DNA of 64,000 bases, from NCBI GenBank assembly GCA_963210315.1, contig OY723293.1, positions 1,426,001-1,490,000 of the forward strand, written 5' to 3'. The DNA comes from Rhynchopus euleeides (lineage: Eukaryota > Euglenozoa > Diplonemea > Diplonemida > Diplonemidae). Both the position numbers and the translations under genes were made by a program. The notes below the pieces were generated by a model that did no database searches, had not been told where the DNA came from, and saw nothing but the letters and a program-made list of their open reading frames with translations. Every line of letters begins with the position of its first letter. Within the stretch, counting starts at the first letter, position 1. Positions 20,670 to 29,340 of this stretch are shown one piece after another.

Positions 20670-21892
20670 GCCGATGTCCATCTCATATCATCGCATCTGC
20701 ATGTATGGGACGGCCAATCTTCTCGTGTGCATGCACGGCGTGCAGGGTGCAGGTGTAGGGGATCGCGTTACTCCTGGCCGCAGCCGCACCTCTCTCCGTG
20801 GCAGGAGCGGCTGCCGCTTGTTCTGCCTTCCCGCCCCACGCAAAAGCTACCCGCAACGTTTGTTGGCGTGCCACAACCCGGCTGCAACACCCTGCATCGG
20901 ATAAGGAAATCTGAAAATGTGAACAGCACCCAACCCTTTTATGCCGCAGCTACCCCCCAGCCACCCCTCCCACAGCAGCGCCACTCTCTCTCTCTCTGCA
21001 CCACAACTCTCTCCGAGACAGAACACCCACACTGGATGTGTTGTGTCCCAGGCCGGGCGCAAGCCTTGCCTGGTGCCCACACCAGCCCTGACTAACCTCG
21101 CCCTCTCGCCTGTGCACACCGGGGTCCATCTGTCCCAGCTGTGCGTGCCGCGTCTTGTCCTTGGCAGCAGCTGGAGAGGCGACACCGTGTGTGCCCGAGT
21201 TATTTTGTTCCATGGCGCTACATGCGTCTTCCTCTCTTCTGGCATGCGCCTGTTGCTGTGTGTGTGGCTGTGTCTGTGCCTGCGCAAATACAACCCACGC
21301 CACGTGCACCCTGCCTTGCCTTGCCTTGTTTCTGCCCAACACCCGTTTCAGCCGGGCTGAGATGCCCGGCTGCCCTACCTGCGCCCTAGCCTGCAACCCT
21401 GCTGCCGACACGCCACAGGGTCACAATCAGCGAATCGCAAACAGCAAACAAGCGACCACGCCAACACAGAGCAAACAGATCCCCGCAGGGGAGGCTGTCC
21501 CCCCCCCCCGCCACCACCCTTGCCGGTCCCCCTGAACCCCCCCCTCTTTTTTTTTCGCAAAAAAAATATACCCACCCCCTCCGTGGCTGACTCCAATAAG
21601 GCCAACATCATTTGTCGATGTGCCTTTGCCGTTCTCTGCCCTGCCTCCTCCCCAACCGCCCCTTTGACATCCCACGCGCCTGCGGGCAGAAGCAGGGTGC
21701 CACGCCACGCCGCCCGACAAACCTAACCATACCGTCCTCCGCCCTGCACACGAGCCCCACTCCTCCACCAGGCAGAGCGGTGTGTATCCCTTGCGAGAAG
21801 CGCCACATTCTCACGTCTCTGCTGCCCCTTCACCCAGCGGGAGGGGGGGAAGGGGCGGGGGGAGGGAAGAGGTGGTGCCCACCCCTCCTCCG
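20670..21892. other. Intergenic and leader, no gene seen
   Basis: C/T-rich sequence. Frames over 100 codons occur on both strands but are Pro/Ser/Thr/His-rich without domain-like content. A CACCCAG acceptor-like site lies at 21831-21837, before the TatD ATG. Confidence 0.4.
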
Positions 21893-22789
21893 ATGGCAGC
21901 CCGCGGCCCTTGCAGCGCCTGGGCCTCTGCGCACGTCGCAGGATGGCTCCCGGCAGGCGCCGCCACTGCCACCAAAGCCGCCGCCACCGCCACCACCACA
22001 CCCCCACAACCCTCCCCCGCACCGCCCTCCGGGGACCCCTCCTCTGGGCTCGAGGGGCTGTTCGACTCCCACTGTCACCTGCCGCACGACGGGTGTGCTG
22101 AGGGTATCGCGGGGCTCAAGCTGGTGTGTGGCATCCATGAGGCGAACTGGGTGGATATCGGGAGGCTCTCAGATGCGCACCCTGCACTGCCCGTGGGCTA
22201 CGGCCTGCACCCCTGGTGGGCAGGCGAGCGCACAGGCGGGTGGGAGGCGGAGCTGCGGCGGAGGGTGAAGGCGGCGCAGGAGCAGGGGAGGCCAGTCGTG
22301 GTGGGGGAGATCGGGCTGGACAAGCTGAAGGGGCCACCCATGGCGGAGCAGCAGCAGCTCTGTGTGGACCAGCTGCGCATCGCGAGTGAGCTCGGGTGTG
22401 CCGTGTCGGTGCACTGCGTGCGTGCCTTTGGGGAGCTGGAGGGGATTCTGAGCGGGAAGAAGCGTGCCCCGCTTCCCGCGAATGCCGTGATGCATTCCTG
22501 GCTCGGGTCTGCGGATGCGACCCGCTCGCTGATGCGGCGCGCGGCCTGCCGTGTCTACTTCGGTATCGGCCCGCTCTGCATCCGGAGCGAAACAAAACTG
22601 GCACAGGTGCTCAGCCACATCCCGCAGGACCGCCTCCTCGTGGAGTCCGACTCACACGACCCGGCCTCGAGCTGGGATGACGTCCACCGCGTCGTCACCG
22701 CCATCTCCAAATGCCTCACCATCCCAGAGCCCCGCATCGCAGAGCTGACAGCAGCCAACGCGAGGGCTGCCTATGGGCTGTGCGGCTGA
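21893..22789 (+). CDS. TatD-family metal-dependent hydrolase
   Basis: 298 residues from the ATG at 21893; the frame is open further left but with no earlier good ATG except one near 21785. After an Ala/Pro/Thr-rich N terminus (about 50 residues, possibly an organelle-targeting stretch) come all TatD metal ligands: FDSHCH, GLHPWW, GEIGLD, SVHC, MHSWLG and the ESDSHDP aspartate. The spacing matches a TIM-barrel TatD enzyme of about 260 residues. Such enzymes are 3'-5' DNases or RNases linked to DNA repair and apoptosis-like DNA degradation; some members are D-aminoacyl-type hydrolases, so the substrate is inferred only. Downstream is a purine-rich (GA)n stretch. Confidence 0.85.
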   Translation: MAARGPCSAWASAHVAGWLPAGAATATKAAATATTTPPQPSPAPPSGDPSSGLEGLFDSHCHLPHDGCAEGIAGLKLVCGIHEANWVDIGRLSDAHPALPVGYGLHPWWAGERTGGWEAELRRRVKAAQEQGRPVVVGEIGLDKLKGPPMAEQQQLCVDQLRIASELGCAVSVHCVRAFGELEGILSGKKRAPLPANAVMHSWLGSADATRSLMRRAACRVYFGIGPLCIRSETKLAQVLSHIPQDRLLVESDSHDPASSWDDVHRVVTAISKCLTIPEPRIAELTAANARAAYGLCG

Positions 22790-23393
22790 CACGATAGGCG
22801 GGTGGGTAGAGGGAGAGAGAGAGAGAGAGATGACAGAGGAAAGAGGAAGGGTTTGGAGGCAAGTATGCCTGGGACTTTGGCCTTTTTGGGCCCAAAAAGG
22901 GGTCGGGATTCCACTTTTTCTCCAAGGGTTTTTTAGGGGGGGAAATGGCGCGCAATCCCCCTCGCGGGCAAGAAAATCCCCCCATCCCCACCACACAACC
23001 AGTGTGAGTGTGGTGTGTGGGTATTGGACGCCCTGTGTGATGAGAGATAGTGGCAACACAACAGCAACATGCCAGGCAAGGGGGCCAAAAATGGGTTTTC
23101 GGGGCGTTATTGCAACGACCCCTTCCTATGCCCCAGCGGCACAAGCTCAAGGATTTTGTTGCTCGACATACAGGGGGGTCTGGGGGGCGGAAGGCCCCCA
23201 GCCGCCGGAGGCCACGGTAGTGAGTATCTGTTCCTTGCGCCGTAGTGGGAGCGCGTGGGAGTTGCGGGCGTACAGATTCTGTGTGAGTTAGCTGCGTCCT
23301 CCTGAGGCTACGGAGAGTGGTCTGGGTCCCATTCGCTGATGTGAACCCAAAGGACTTGGCTACAAGACAGGCACGCGCTCCAGCCTAGTGATA
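22790..23393. other. Repeat-rich intergenic region
   Basis: A (GA)n run at 22811-22830, inverted-repeat words around 22880-22960, and the first copy of a 55-base GC-rich hairpin repeat at 23168-23222, which is repeated at 23392-23445. No gene. Confidence 0.5.
23168..23222. repeat. GC-rich hairpin repeat, copy 1
   Basis: TACAGGGGGGTCTGGGGGGC...GCCCCC...CCACGGTAGTGA. Second copy 23392-23445, nearly identical. The G6/C6 blocks can pair as a stem. Confidence 0.8.
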
Positions 23394-24195
23394 CAGGGGG
23401 GTCTGGGGGGCGGAGCCCCCCAGCCGCCGGAGGCCACGGTAGTGAACGCCTGATCCTGACCGGGGAACAACGCCGGGTTTTGGCTGGAAAAACCGAAAAA
23501 GGGGCGGGTGTCCGGAGGATTCATCCTCATCCCCCACTAGAATACCACCTGCCTCCGAAAAACTTCACCCAGAAAAACCTGTGGGGAAAAAATCCCACCT
23601 AAAAAACCCAAGGAGAAAAATAAAATTCCCTCCCTGCAAAAACCCCACTCTCGTCACCAGGTCCTGGGTAAGACGTTAAACTGCCTGGGGGGGCCGTCCC
23701 CGGACCATGACGGGTGCCTGCACCAGGAGTCTAGCACGGCCGTGGTCCAGGGCATGACCGAAAACTGCTTGGGTACCGAGGCTCCCCAGACCAGGAAGGG
23801 TGGAGACACCTGGAGTCTAAATAGTCACACCACGTCAGGCCAGACCTTCGCATTGCACTCCGCGAAGACTGCCACACAGCCGCGGGGCAGGTGTGCAGCC
23901 TGTGGAAAACCTCGTACAGAAAAGGGTCGGCGACCGCCCGCCCCCAGTCTGAGAGGCATCAGCCGAATCTCGGTGGAGGCGGGCACAAAACAAAAGGGAG
24001 AGTCGTCACTGTGCATATCAGCACGGTCCCGCCCTCTGTGCCAGACCAACACACCACCAAAGGAAAAGAGGAAGAGGCGACGTAAGGCAATGCCTCCGTG
24101 CGGCCAGGAGAACACGAAATAGCGACCCCCTCAACGGGGAATGCTACGAGCACGGCCAAAAATCGTTCAAAATCGTTCAAAACCCTAAGAGAAAA
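23394..24195 (+). mobile_element. Non-LTR-type retroelement fragment
   Basis: Starts with the GC-rich hairpin repeat. A frame from about 23754 to 24122 encodes a basic, Thr/Arg/Pro-rich peptide with CAACGKPRTEKGRR, a half zinc-knuckle like those in gag-type ORFs. The region ends with two AAAATCGTTC units, a simple-repeat tail typical of some LINEs. Its last 180 bases recur at 13406-13608. No RT is present, so this is an internal deletion or a short derivative. The classification is tentative. Confidence 0.45.
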
Positions 24196-24390
24196 AAACT
24201 GCAATCCTGAATCGGGACTTGGACTCCACATTTAGCTTCATACTTGTTTGGAGGTGTTGGTATTTTTTCTGCCGCCTTTTTATGCCAGACCACACTCGGT
24301 GAATCTTTTTAGCATGGGATGCCGCACACCAAAACCCTGCCACTCACACATTTGGAATCCACACCTGCACCACAGGGGGTCTCACACACA

Positions 24391-24945
24391 ATGTCCCATG
24401 CACGCGCGTTGGTCATCGGGTCTCTGGACGGGCGTGATGCGGTGCACTACCGATGGGTGTTCACACTCCCGTGGGAGAGAGAAGTCGAAAGCGTGACCCG
24501 GCAGGACCAGATGGACGTCGCGGTGGATGTGCTGCGTGCTGTGAGGCGCGACGCCTGTGCTAAATACAGCTACTGCGATGAAGCTGCAGAGGGGGTCGTC
24601 CCGCTGTGCGACGACGATGACACCGCACGCCCTTCCGACACCGCCTCCGACCTGGAAACGGAGGACCTGCTTGTGGTGTGGAAGCAGCTGAAGGGCACCG
24701 CCTTTGCCCTGGCGGTGCCGCCCTCCGTCGACCTCGTGCTAGCCTCCGCTGTGCTGACTGCGGTGATCCGCCTTCTTCAGACGAGCCTCGGATTCAAGCC
24801 CCTCGAATTCGAGCCGCGCACCCTCGTCCTCCGCCCCGAGGTGCCACATGCCGTGGTCTCCCATACGCTGCCTGCAGGGTACATCGCAGCTCCCAACCTC
24901 CACCTGCTGAAGCAGGTTGTGCGGAAGGCGCTTGCCGTGAAATAG
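24391..24945 (+). CDS. AP-5 complex sigma-like subunit (candidate)
   Basis: 184 residues from ATG 24391; the frame opens at 24319, but CACCACAG at 24368-24375 with a short leader makes the later ATG the better start. The N terminus (ARALVIGSLDGRDAVHYRWVFTLPW) looks like the first strands of a longin fold, followed by an acidic spacer and LASAVLTAVIRLLQTSLGF...LPAGYIAAPNLHLLKQVVRKAL. Length and segment order resemble animal AP5S1, including the LTRLLL-helix and LPHGQLLFLN-type C-terminal part. AP-5 acts at late endosomes with the SPG11/SPG15 proteins. The match is from memory of the pattern and distant; another longin protein is possible. Confidence 0.45.
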   Translation: MSHARALVIGSLDGRDAVHYRWVFTLPWEREVESVTRQDQMDVAVDVLRAVRRDACAKYSYCDEAAEGVVPLCDDDDTARPSDTASDLETEDLLVVWKQLKGTAFALAVPPSVDLVLASAVLTAVIRLLQTSLGFKPLEFEPRTLVLRPEVPHAVVSHTLPAGYIAAPNLHLLKQVVRKALAVK

Positions 24946-25578
24946 CTTTCCAGCTGTGTGCGGCACACCAGGGCCCTGCCTCCTGCGCAGATAGCATTGT
25001 GTGGGCGGAGGCAGGAGGTGGGCTGGGCGTGGGGCGAAGCAAAGAGTGAGGGAAGAGACATCCCTCTGTGGGTGTTTCAGAATGTCTAAATTCCCGTTCT
25101 TCCGAAAAGGGGGTCTCGGGAGTGGAAGGGCGGGGAAAGGGGTGGGGGGGGGGAGGTTGTTTTTTTTTGACAACGGATGACGATCGCTTCTTCGAAACGC
25201 ATTCAAAAAAGGCACTTTTCCTGCGACCACCGCCTGTTGCTGTGGGTGTTCTCCACACGGCAGCTATTTCCCTTCTGGATAATATCCAACGGAATATCTC
25301 AACCACCCCCCCTCCCCAAAGCTTCGCGTGTGAATGCATTGTATGTCGCCCACAGGCCTGCGAGCCTGCCCGGGCCCCATCTGGATTTGGTTTAGATAAC
25401 AATGACGCACCACCCCCACCTCCATCCCCCAACCCCTACTCCCCACTCCTTTGGAGGCAAGTGGGCGTCGGGAGGAGGAGGGGGGGGGGGGGAGGGCTTG
25501 CCCTGCCTTCACTCTCGCCAATCACACACCACCCCCCTTCCCCCCCCCCCCCCTCGCAGCTGCCTGCCCCGCTGGGCA
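24946..25578 (+). promoter_or_regulatory. Intergenic region with a strong pyrimidine tract and acceptor AG
   Basis: From 25521 to 25559 an almost pure C/T tract ends in TCGCAG (AG 25558-25559), 19 bases before the ATG at 25579. This is the clearest trans-splice (or 3' splice) acceptor in the window. The rest holds no gene. Confidence 0.5.
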
Positions 25579-27479
25579 ATGCCCCCCAAGGGCACGCCGC
25601 ACAACCCCCGGGCACACGGCACACCTCGACGGGCCGGACGGGGCATGCCGCGTGGCCACGAGGGGGCCGCCCCCTGCGACAGCTTCTGGGACTCGCTGCT
25701 GTCCAGCAACGACGACAGCGGCAGAGCCCCCCTTGCTTGCGGGGACACCCACACTCCCCCGGGGGCTGGCACTGGGGGGCCTGGTGAGCCCTCGGCTTCT
25801 GCCCCGACCTCCATCCGCATCCCTGCCCCCGCCCCCTCCCCCGCCCCTGCTCCTCCTGTCCCCACCTCCCGCGGCAGCGAGGGCGGCAGCGGCGGGCCAC
25901 CGGCCTGCACCGGGTCAGCCTGCTGCCACAGCTATGTGCACCACCTGCAGCACGACGTGGTGATGCACCGCATGGCGCGTGGCTGCTACACACCCGCGGC
26001 AGCCCCCCCGCCCATCACCGCCACCCTGCCCTGCGGGGCGGCGTCGCCGCCACCGGGGGCCTTCGCCGAGCTGCCGCTGCCGCAGGCGCTGCAGCACAGC
26101 CTGCTCCGCAACTGCTTCACCGAGCCGACCCCTATCCAGGCGGCCGCACTCCCCGTCGCCCTTGCAGGCCATGACACGGCTGTGGTGGCCCCACCCGGCA
26201 GCGGCAAGACGCTGTGCTACCTTCTGGCGGTGGGGTGTGGCCTGCTGGCACGCGGGGCTCTGCGTGGTGGCGACTCTCCCAGCAGCGTGCGCCTCGATCA
26301 CCTTGCACCCTCCGCCGTGGTGGTGGTGCCCACACGCGAGATGGCCCTGCAGGCCATGGGGCATGCAGCCCTGGTCTACGCAGGGACAGGGCTGCGTGTC
26401 TGCGGTGCCTACGGGGGTGTCACCCAGCGGCGCCAGCAGGATGAGGCGGCGTTGCAGTGCCGTGCCCAGCGCGACACCCTCGGATGCGATGTCGTGGTGG
26501 GCTGCCCAGGCCGCATCGATGGGCTGCTGTCCGACGGCGGGCTCACCATGTCCCACACGCGCTTCCTGGTGCTGGATGCCGCGTCACGCCTCCTCGCGCA
26601 CCCCGCAGACGCACAGGAGCTGTCTGCCATCGCGTCCCGCTCCGCCATAGCAGTGTCGCGGCAGACGCTGCTCTTCACAACACTCTTCACCCCAGAGAAT
26701 GAGGAGCTGGCTTCCGACTTCCTCCTCCAGGTATGCCCTTCGGCACGGCAGGCATGGCGCTGCCTGCATTCTTCGGGGGAGAACACCACTGCGCTCGGCA
26801 TTGCTAGGATCCCCACCACGGCGCCACCCACACGCAGAAGGGCTACGCCGTGCTGCGGCAGGGCTGCGGCAACATGCTGCCGGACACGGTGGGTATCGTC
26901 CTGCACCAACCCTCCGCTGGCCACGACCTGGAGGAGGTTGTGCGCGACGTTGTCGCCGAGAGCATCCAACTGGGGAAGGCGCTTGTGTTCGTCCCGCATG
27001 CCGCAGATGTGCGGCACTGGCAGCAGGCCCTGGGCTGTGCTGGGGGTGTTGGGGGCAGCCCCTGCGCTGCACTGCACAGCGGAATGACGCAGCATGCGCG
27101 CGAGCTTGCCTTGGAGAGGTTCCGCGACGAGGTCCCACTGCTGGTCGCAACAGATGTGGTGGCCTGCGGGCTCGACGTGCATGGCATTACGGACGTCATC
27201 TCCATCGGGCTGCCCCGGTCACCCCAGCAGTTTGTCGAGAGGGCAGGCCGCACCGGCAGGCGCGGCCGCAAGGGGACCTGCCACCTGGTTGCCTGCAGCG
27301 GTGATCCCACTGACAGCGTCGCGGAGGTGCTGCGCCTGTCGGGCCGCAAGGTATGCCTCGGGCGAAGAGGGTGCGGGGGTGTGGCAGGGGGGGGGGGGGG
27401 GGCTGCGCCCGCATTGCCCTGGCCTTTTCAGGTGCCTGCAGGGCTTGTGGCGTGTGATCACCGTGCAGGGAGGCGGTGA
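25579..27479 (+). CDS. Degenerate DEAD-box RNA helicase-like protein, three exons
   Basis: Exon 1 25579-26730, exon 2 26808-27350, exon 3 27432-27479; both introns phase 0, GTATGC donors, 77 and 81 bases. A second AG (27440-27441) would shift exon 3 to end at 27486. A Pro/Gly-rich N terminus precedes FTEPTPIQ (Q motif), APPGSGKT (Walker A), PTREMALQ, VGCPGR, then LVLDAASRLL where DEAD should be, and TTL in place of SAT. The C-terminal lobe has ALVFVPHA, ATDVVACGLDVHG and ERAGRTGRRGRKG (motif VI with Glu for His). The catalytic Glu of motif II is absent while Walker A is intact, so ATP binding without normal hydrolysis is possible. Probably an RNA-binding pseudo-helicase; target unknown. Confidence 0.8.
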
Positions 27480-28105
27480 TGCTTGACGAGATGCCCCAAA
27501 TTGGCTGGGCGTGAAGGCCGCTCACCAGAGTTCTGATCGCCCCTCGACGGCTCGGGCAGCTCTACTGTATTCTCAGCGTTTTGGGTTCCCACCCGCGCAA
27601 TAGTCGGGTTTCGGCCACAGTCAGATGGCTCGGTGATCTGCTGTGGTCTTGCCGGTGTGTGTGAGTGTATACTGTATCGCGATGTGCGCACCTCCAACTT
27701 GCGTGGCCAGATCTCAGCTGCTTGCTTGCCTCATACAACGAAATGTTCGCAATCGCGTGGAGGGCCCCTGCCCCCCCCGACCCCCTTCCTTTGTTTTATC
27801 CAAAATGGCTGTCATTCTGTTTGGGTGTGGGGAGGATGGGACGGCAAGTGGGCTACGAGCCCCGCACAGTGTCTGCCCCTCTTCAAAACGTGGTCGCCAC
27901 ACACACCACACCACACCACCCATCCCCAAGGCAGGGCACACACCTCCCCCCCGACACCTGCCCATACACCATACACACCAACCCCACCCACACCCCCACT
28001 TCTTGGCCTTGCTTTCTGTTTCTCTGTATCTGTATAACGCACCCCCACCCCTAACACCTCTAATACCCCCAACCCCGCGACTGCCCCTCCCCCCGGCCCT
28101 GCGCC
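27480..28105. other. Intergenic, no gene seen
   Basis: C/A-rich, with long CACACC and CCCCAC runs at 27895-28100. No clear acceptor AG close to the next ATG. Confidence 0.4.
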
Positions 28106-29068
28106 ATGCTTGCGGGCGTGCCCTCACAGAGGCACGGTGCGCCTGCAGACAATAGATGGCAGCCCATGCGTGTCGAGCTTGAGGGGCAGGGCACGGTGGA
28201 CGTGAGCATCGTGGAAGGCCTGCACTCTGAGATCGACGAGGCGCTGCGCATCCTGCAGGGCGGCACCTCCGCTCAGAGGGGGAAGCAGCTGCAGCAGCAG
28301 CTGCAGCAGACCCAGCAGCAGCCCCCCCAGCAGCAGCACCGCCACGGCGAAATCGAAAGGGAGGAGTTCAGCGGGGAGAGGCGGGTCTCTCCGTCACGCG
28401 AGGTGCACAGCACGTCCCTCATACGCGAGAGGCACGATCGGCATGATCGGCATGAGAGTGTTCACGACAGGCACGACAGTAGTGTTCACGACAGGCATGA
28501 CAGGCATGAACGCATCCTCGAGCGTGCAGGGGAGGCCGCAGAGCTGAGCAGTGAGGCGGATCAGGTGACCCCCGTCCGCAGCTCCCGCACACCGGCCCCT
28601 GTGGATCACGGTGAGGCGCGTGCGGCACGCCTGGAGCAGGTTGTGGCTGCACTGCAGCAGCAGGTGGAGCTGCTGACGTCGGAGCTGGCGCAGACGAAGC
28701 ACCGCGTGGCTGACCTCGAGGCGGGGGCGCGCGGCAGGGCTGCGCGGAGCCCGCCGCAGCGGCGCCTGGCCATCGAGGAGCACAGAGGGGGGCCTGTGCA
28801 GGCGTACGTCCGCACCACCTCGCCCCCGACACCAGTGCTGATGCGGGGCGACAGCCAGAGGGGGCGGTTCCGTGGTGACCCGGCCCTGCAGTCCCCCCCG
28901 CGGCGGGATACGTCGCTGCCGCGGAGCTACGCCGTGTGCACGCCGCCCCAGGAGTGCATGTCGGAGGGGGGTGGGAAGTATGACTGGAGGGCGAGCCTCA
29001 GGAGCAGCAGCGCAGCCCAGCGGCGTGCGAAGGAGTTGGAGCTGCGGCTGCCGGGGTATATCAAGTGA
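28106..29068 (+). CDS. Coiled-coil, charged low-complexity protein
   Basis: 320 residues, not recognised. Residues about 20-60 are regular helix, followed by a glutamine-rich stretch and a block of RHDRHDRHE and VHDRHD repeats (about residues 108-135). A heptad-like coiled coil follows (ARLEQVVAALQQQVELLTSELAQTKHRVADLE, about residues 171-202). The C-terminal third is Arg/Pro/Ser-rich with TPPQE and a KYDWRASLRSSSAAQRRAKEL segment. It could be a cytoskeletal or scaffold protein. Strong GC codon bias and a stop just before a C-rich leader of the next gene support a real gene. Confidence 0.6.
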   Translation: MLAGVPSQRHGAPADNRWQPMRVELEGQGTVDVSIVEGLHSEIDEALRILQGGTSAQRGKQLQQQLQQTQQQPPQQQHRHGEIEREEFSGERRVSPSREVHSTSLIRERHDRHDRHESVHDRHDSSVHDRHDRHERILERAGEAAELSSEADQVTPVRSSRTPAPVDHGEARAARLEQVVAALQQQVELLTSELAQTKHRVADLEAGARGRAARSPPQRRLAIEEHRGGPVQAYVRTTSPPTPVLMRGDSQRGRFRGDPALQSPPRRDTSLPRSYAVCTPPQECMSEGGGKYDWRASLRSSSAAQRRAKELELRLPGYIK

Positions 29069-29199
29069 GGAGGGGGCGGGGGCGGGGGTGTGCCGCTGTC
29101 GTATTGTATTGTTGTGCAAAGGCTGTTTCTGCACGGCGCAGGTGTTGTTACCGCCGAGGGAGGCGCGTGGGAGGCTGCAGCCTTGGTGTGCCTGGCACC

Positions 29200-29340
29200 C
29201 GCATTCCCCACCCCACCCCACCCCCCCATTTTACCCACCAGGGCCAGCTGTTGGGCGGAAGGGGTGCCAGCGCTTTGACACTTCCCCATGGTATCTACAC
29301 TGCACCGCATCACACCGCCACCCTCAGGCACCGCGGGGTC
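29200..29340 (+). promoter_or_regulatory. Pyrimidine tract and acceptor sites before the PX/BAR-like gene
   Basis: C-rich tract with CACCAG (AG 29239-29240) and a nearer CCCTCAG (AG 29326-29327), the latter leaving a 13-base leader before ATG 29341. An upstream ATG at 29288 is out of frame, favouring use of the nearer site. Confidence 0.4.

Noticed and set aside
21425..21540. C-run plus T8-run near 21500-21560 as a gene leader
   Set aside because: No open frame with sensible content follows within 300 bases.
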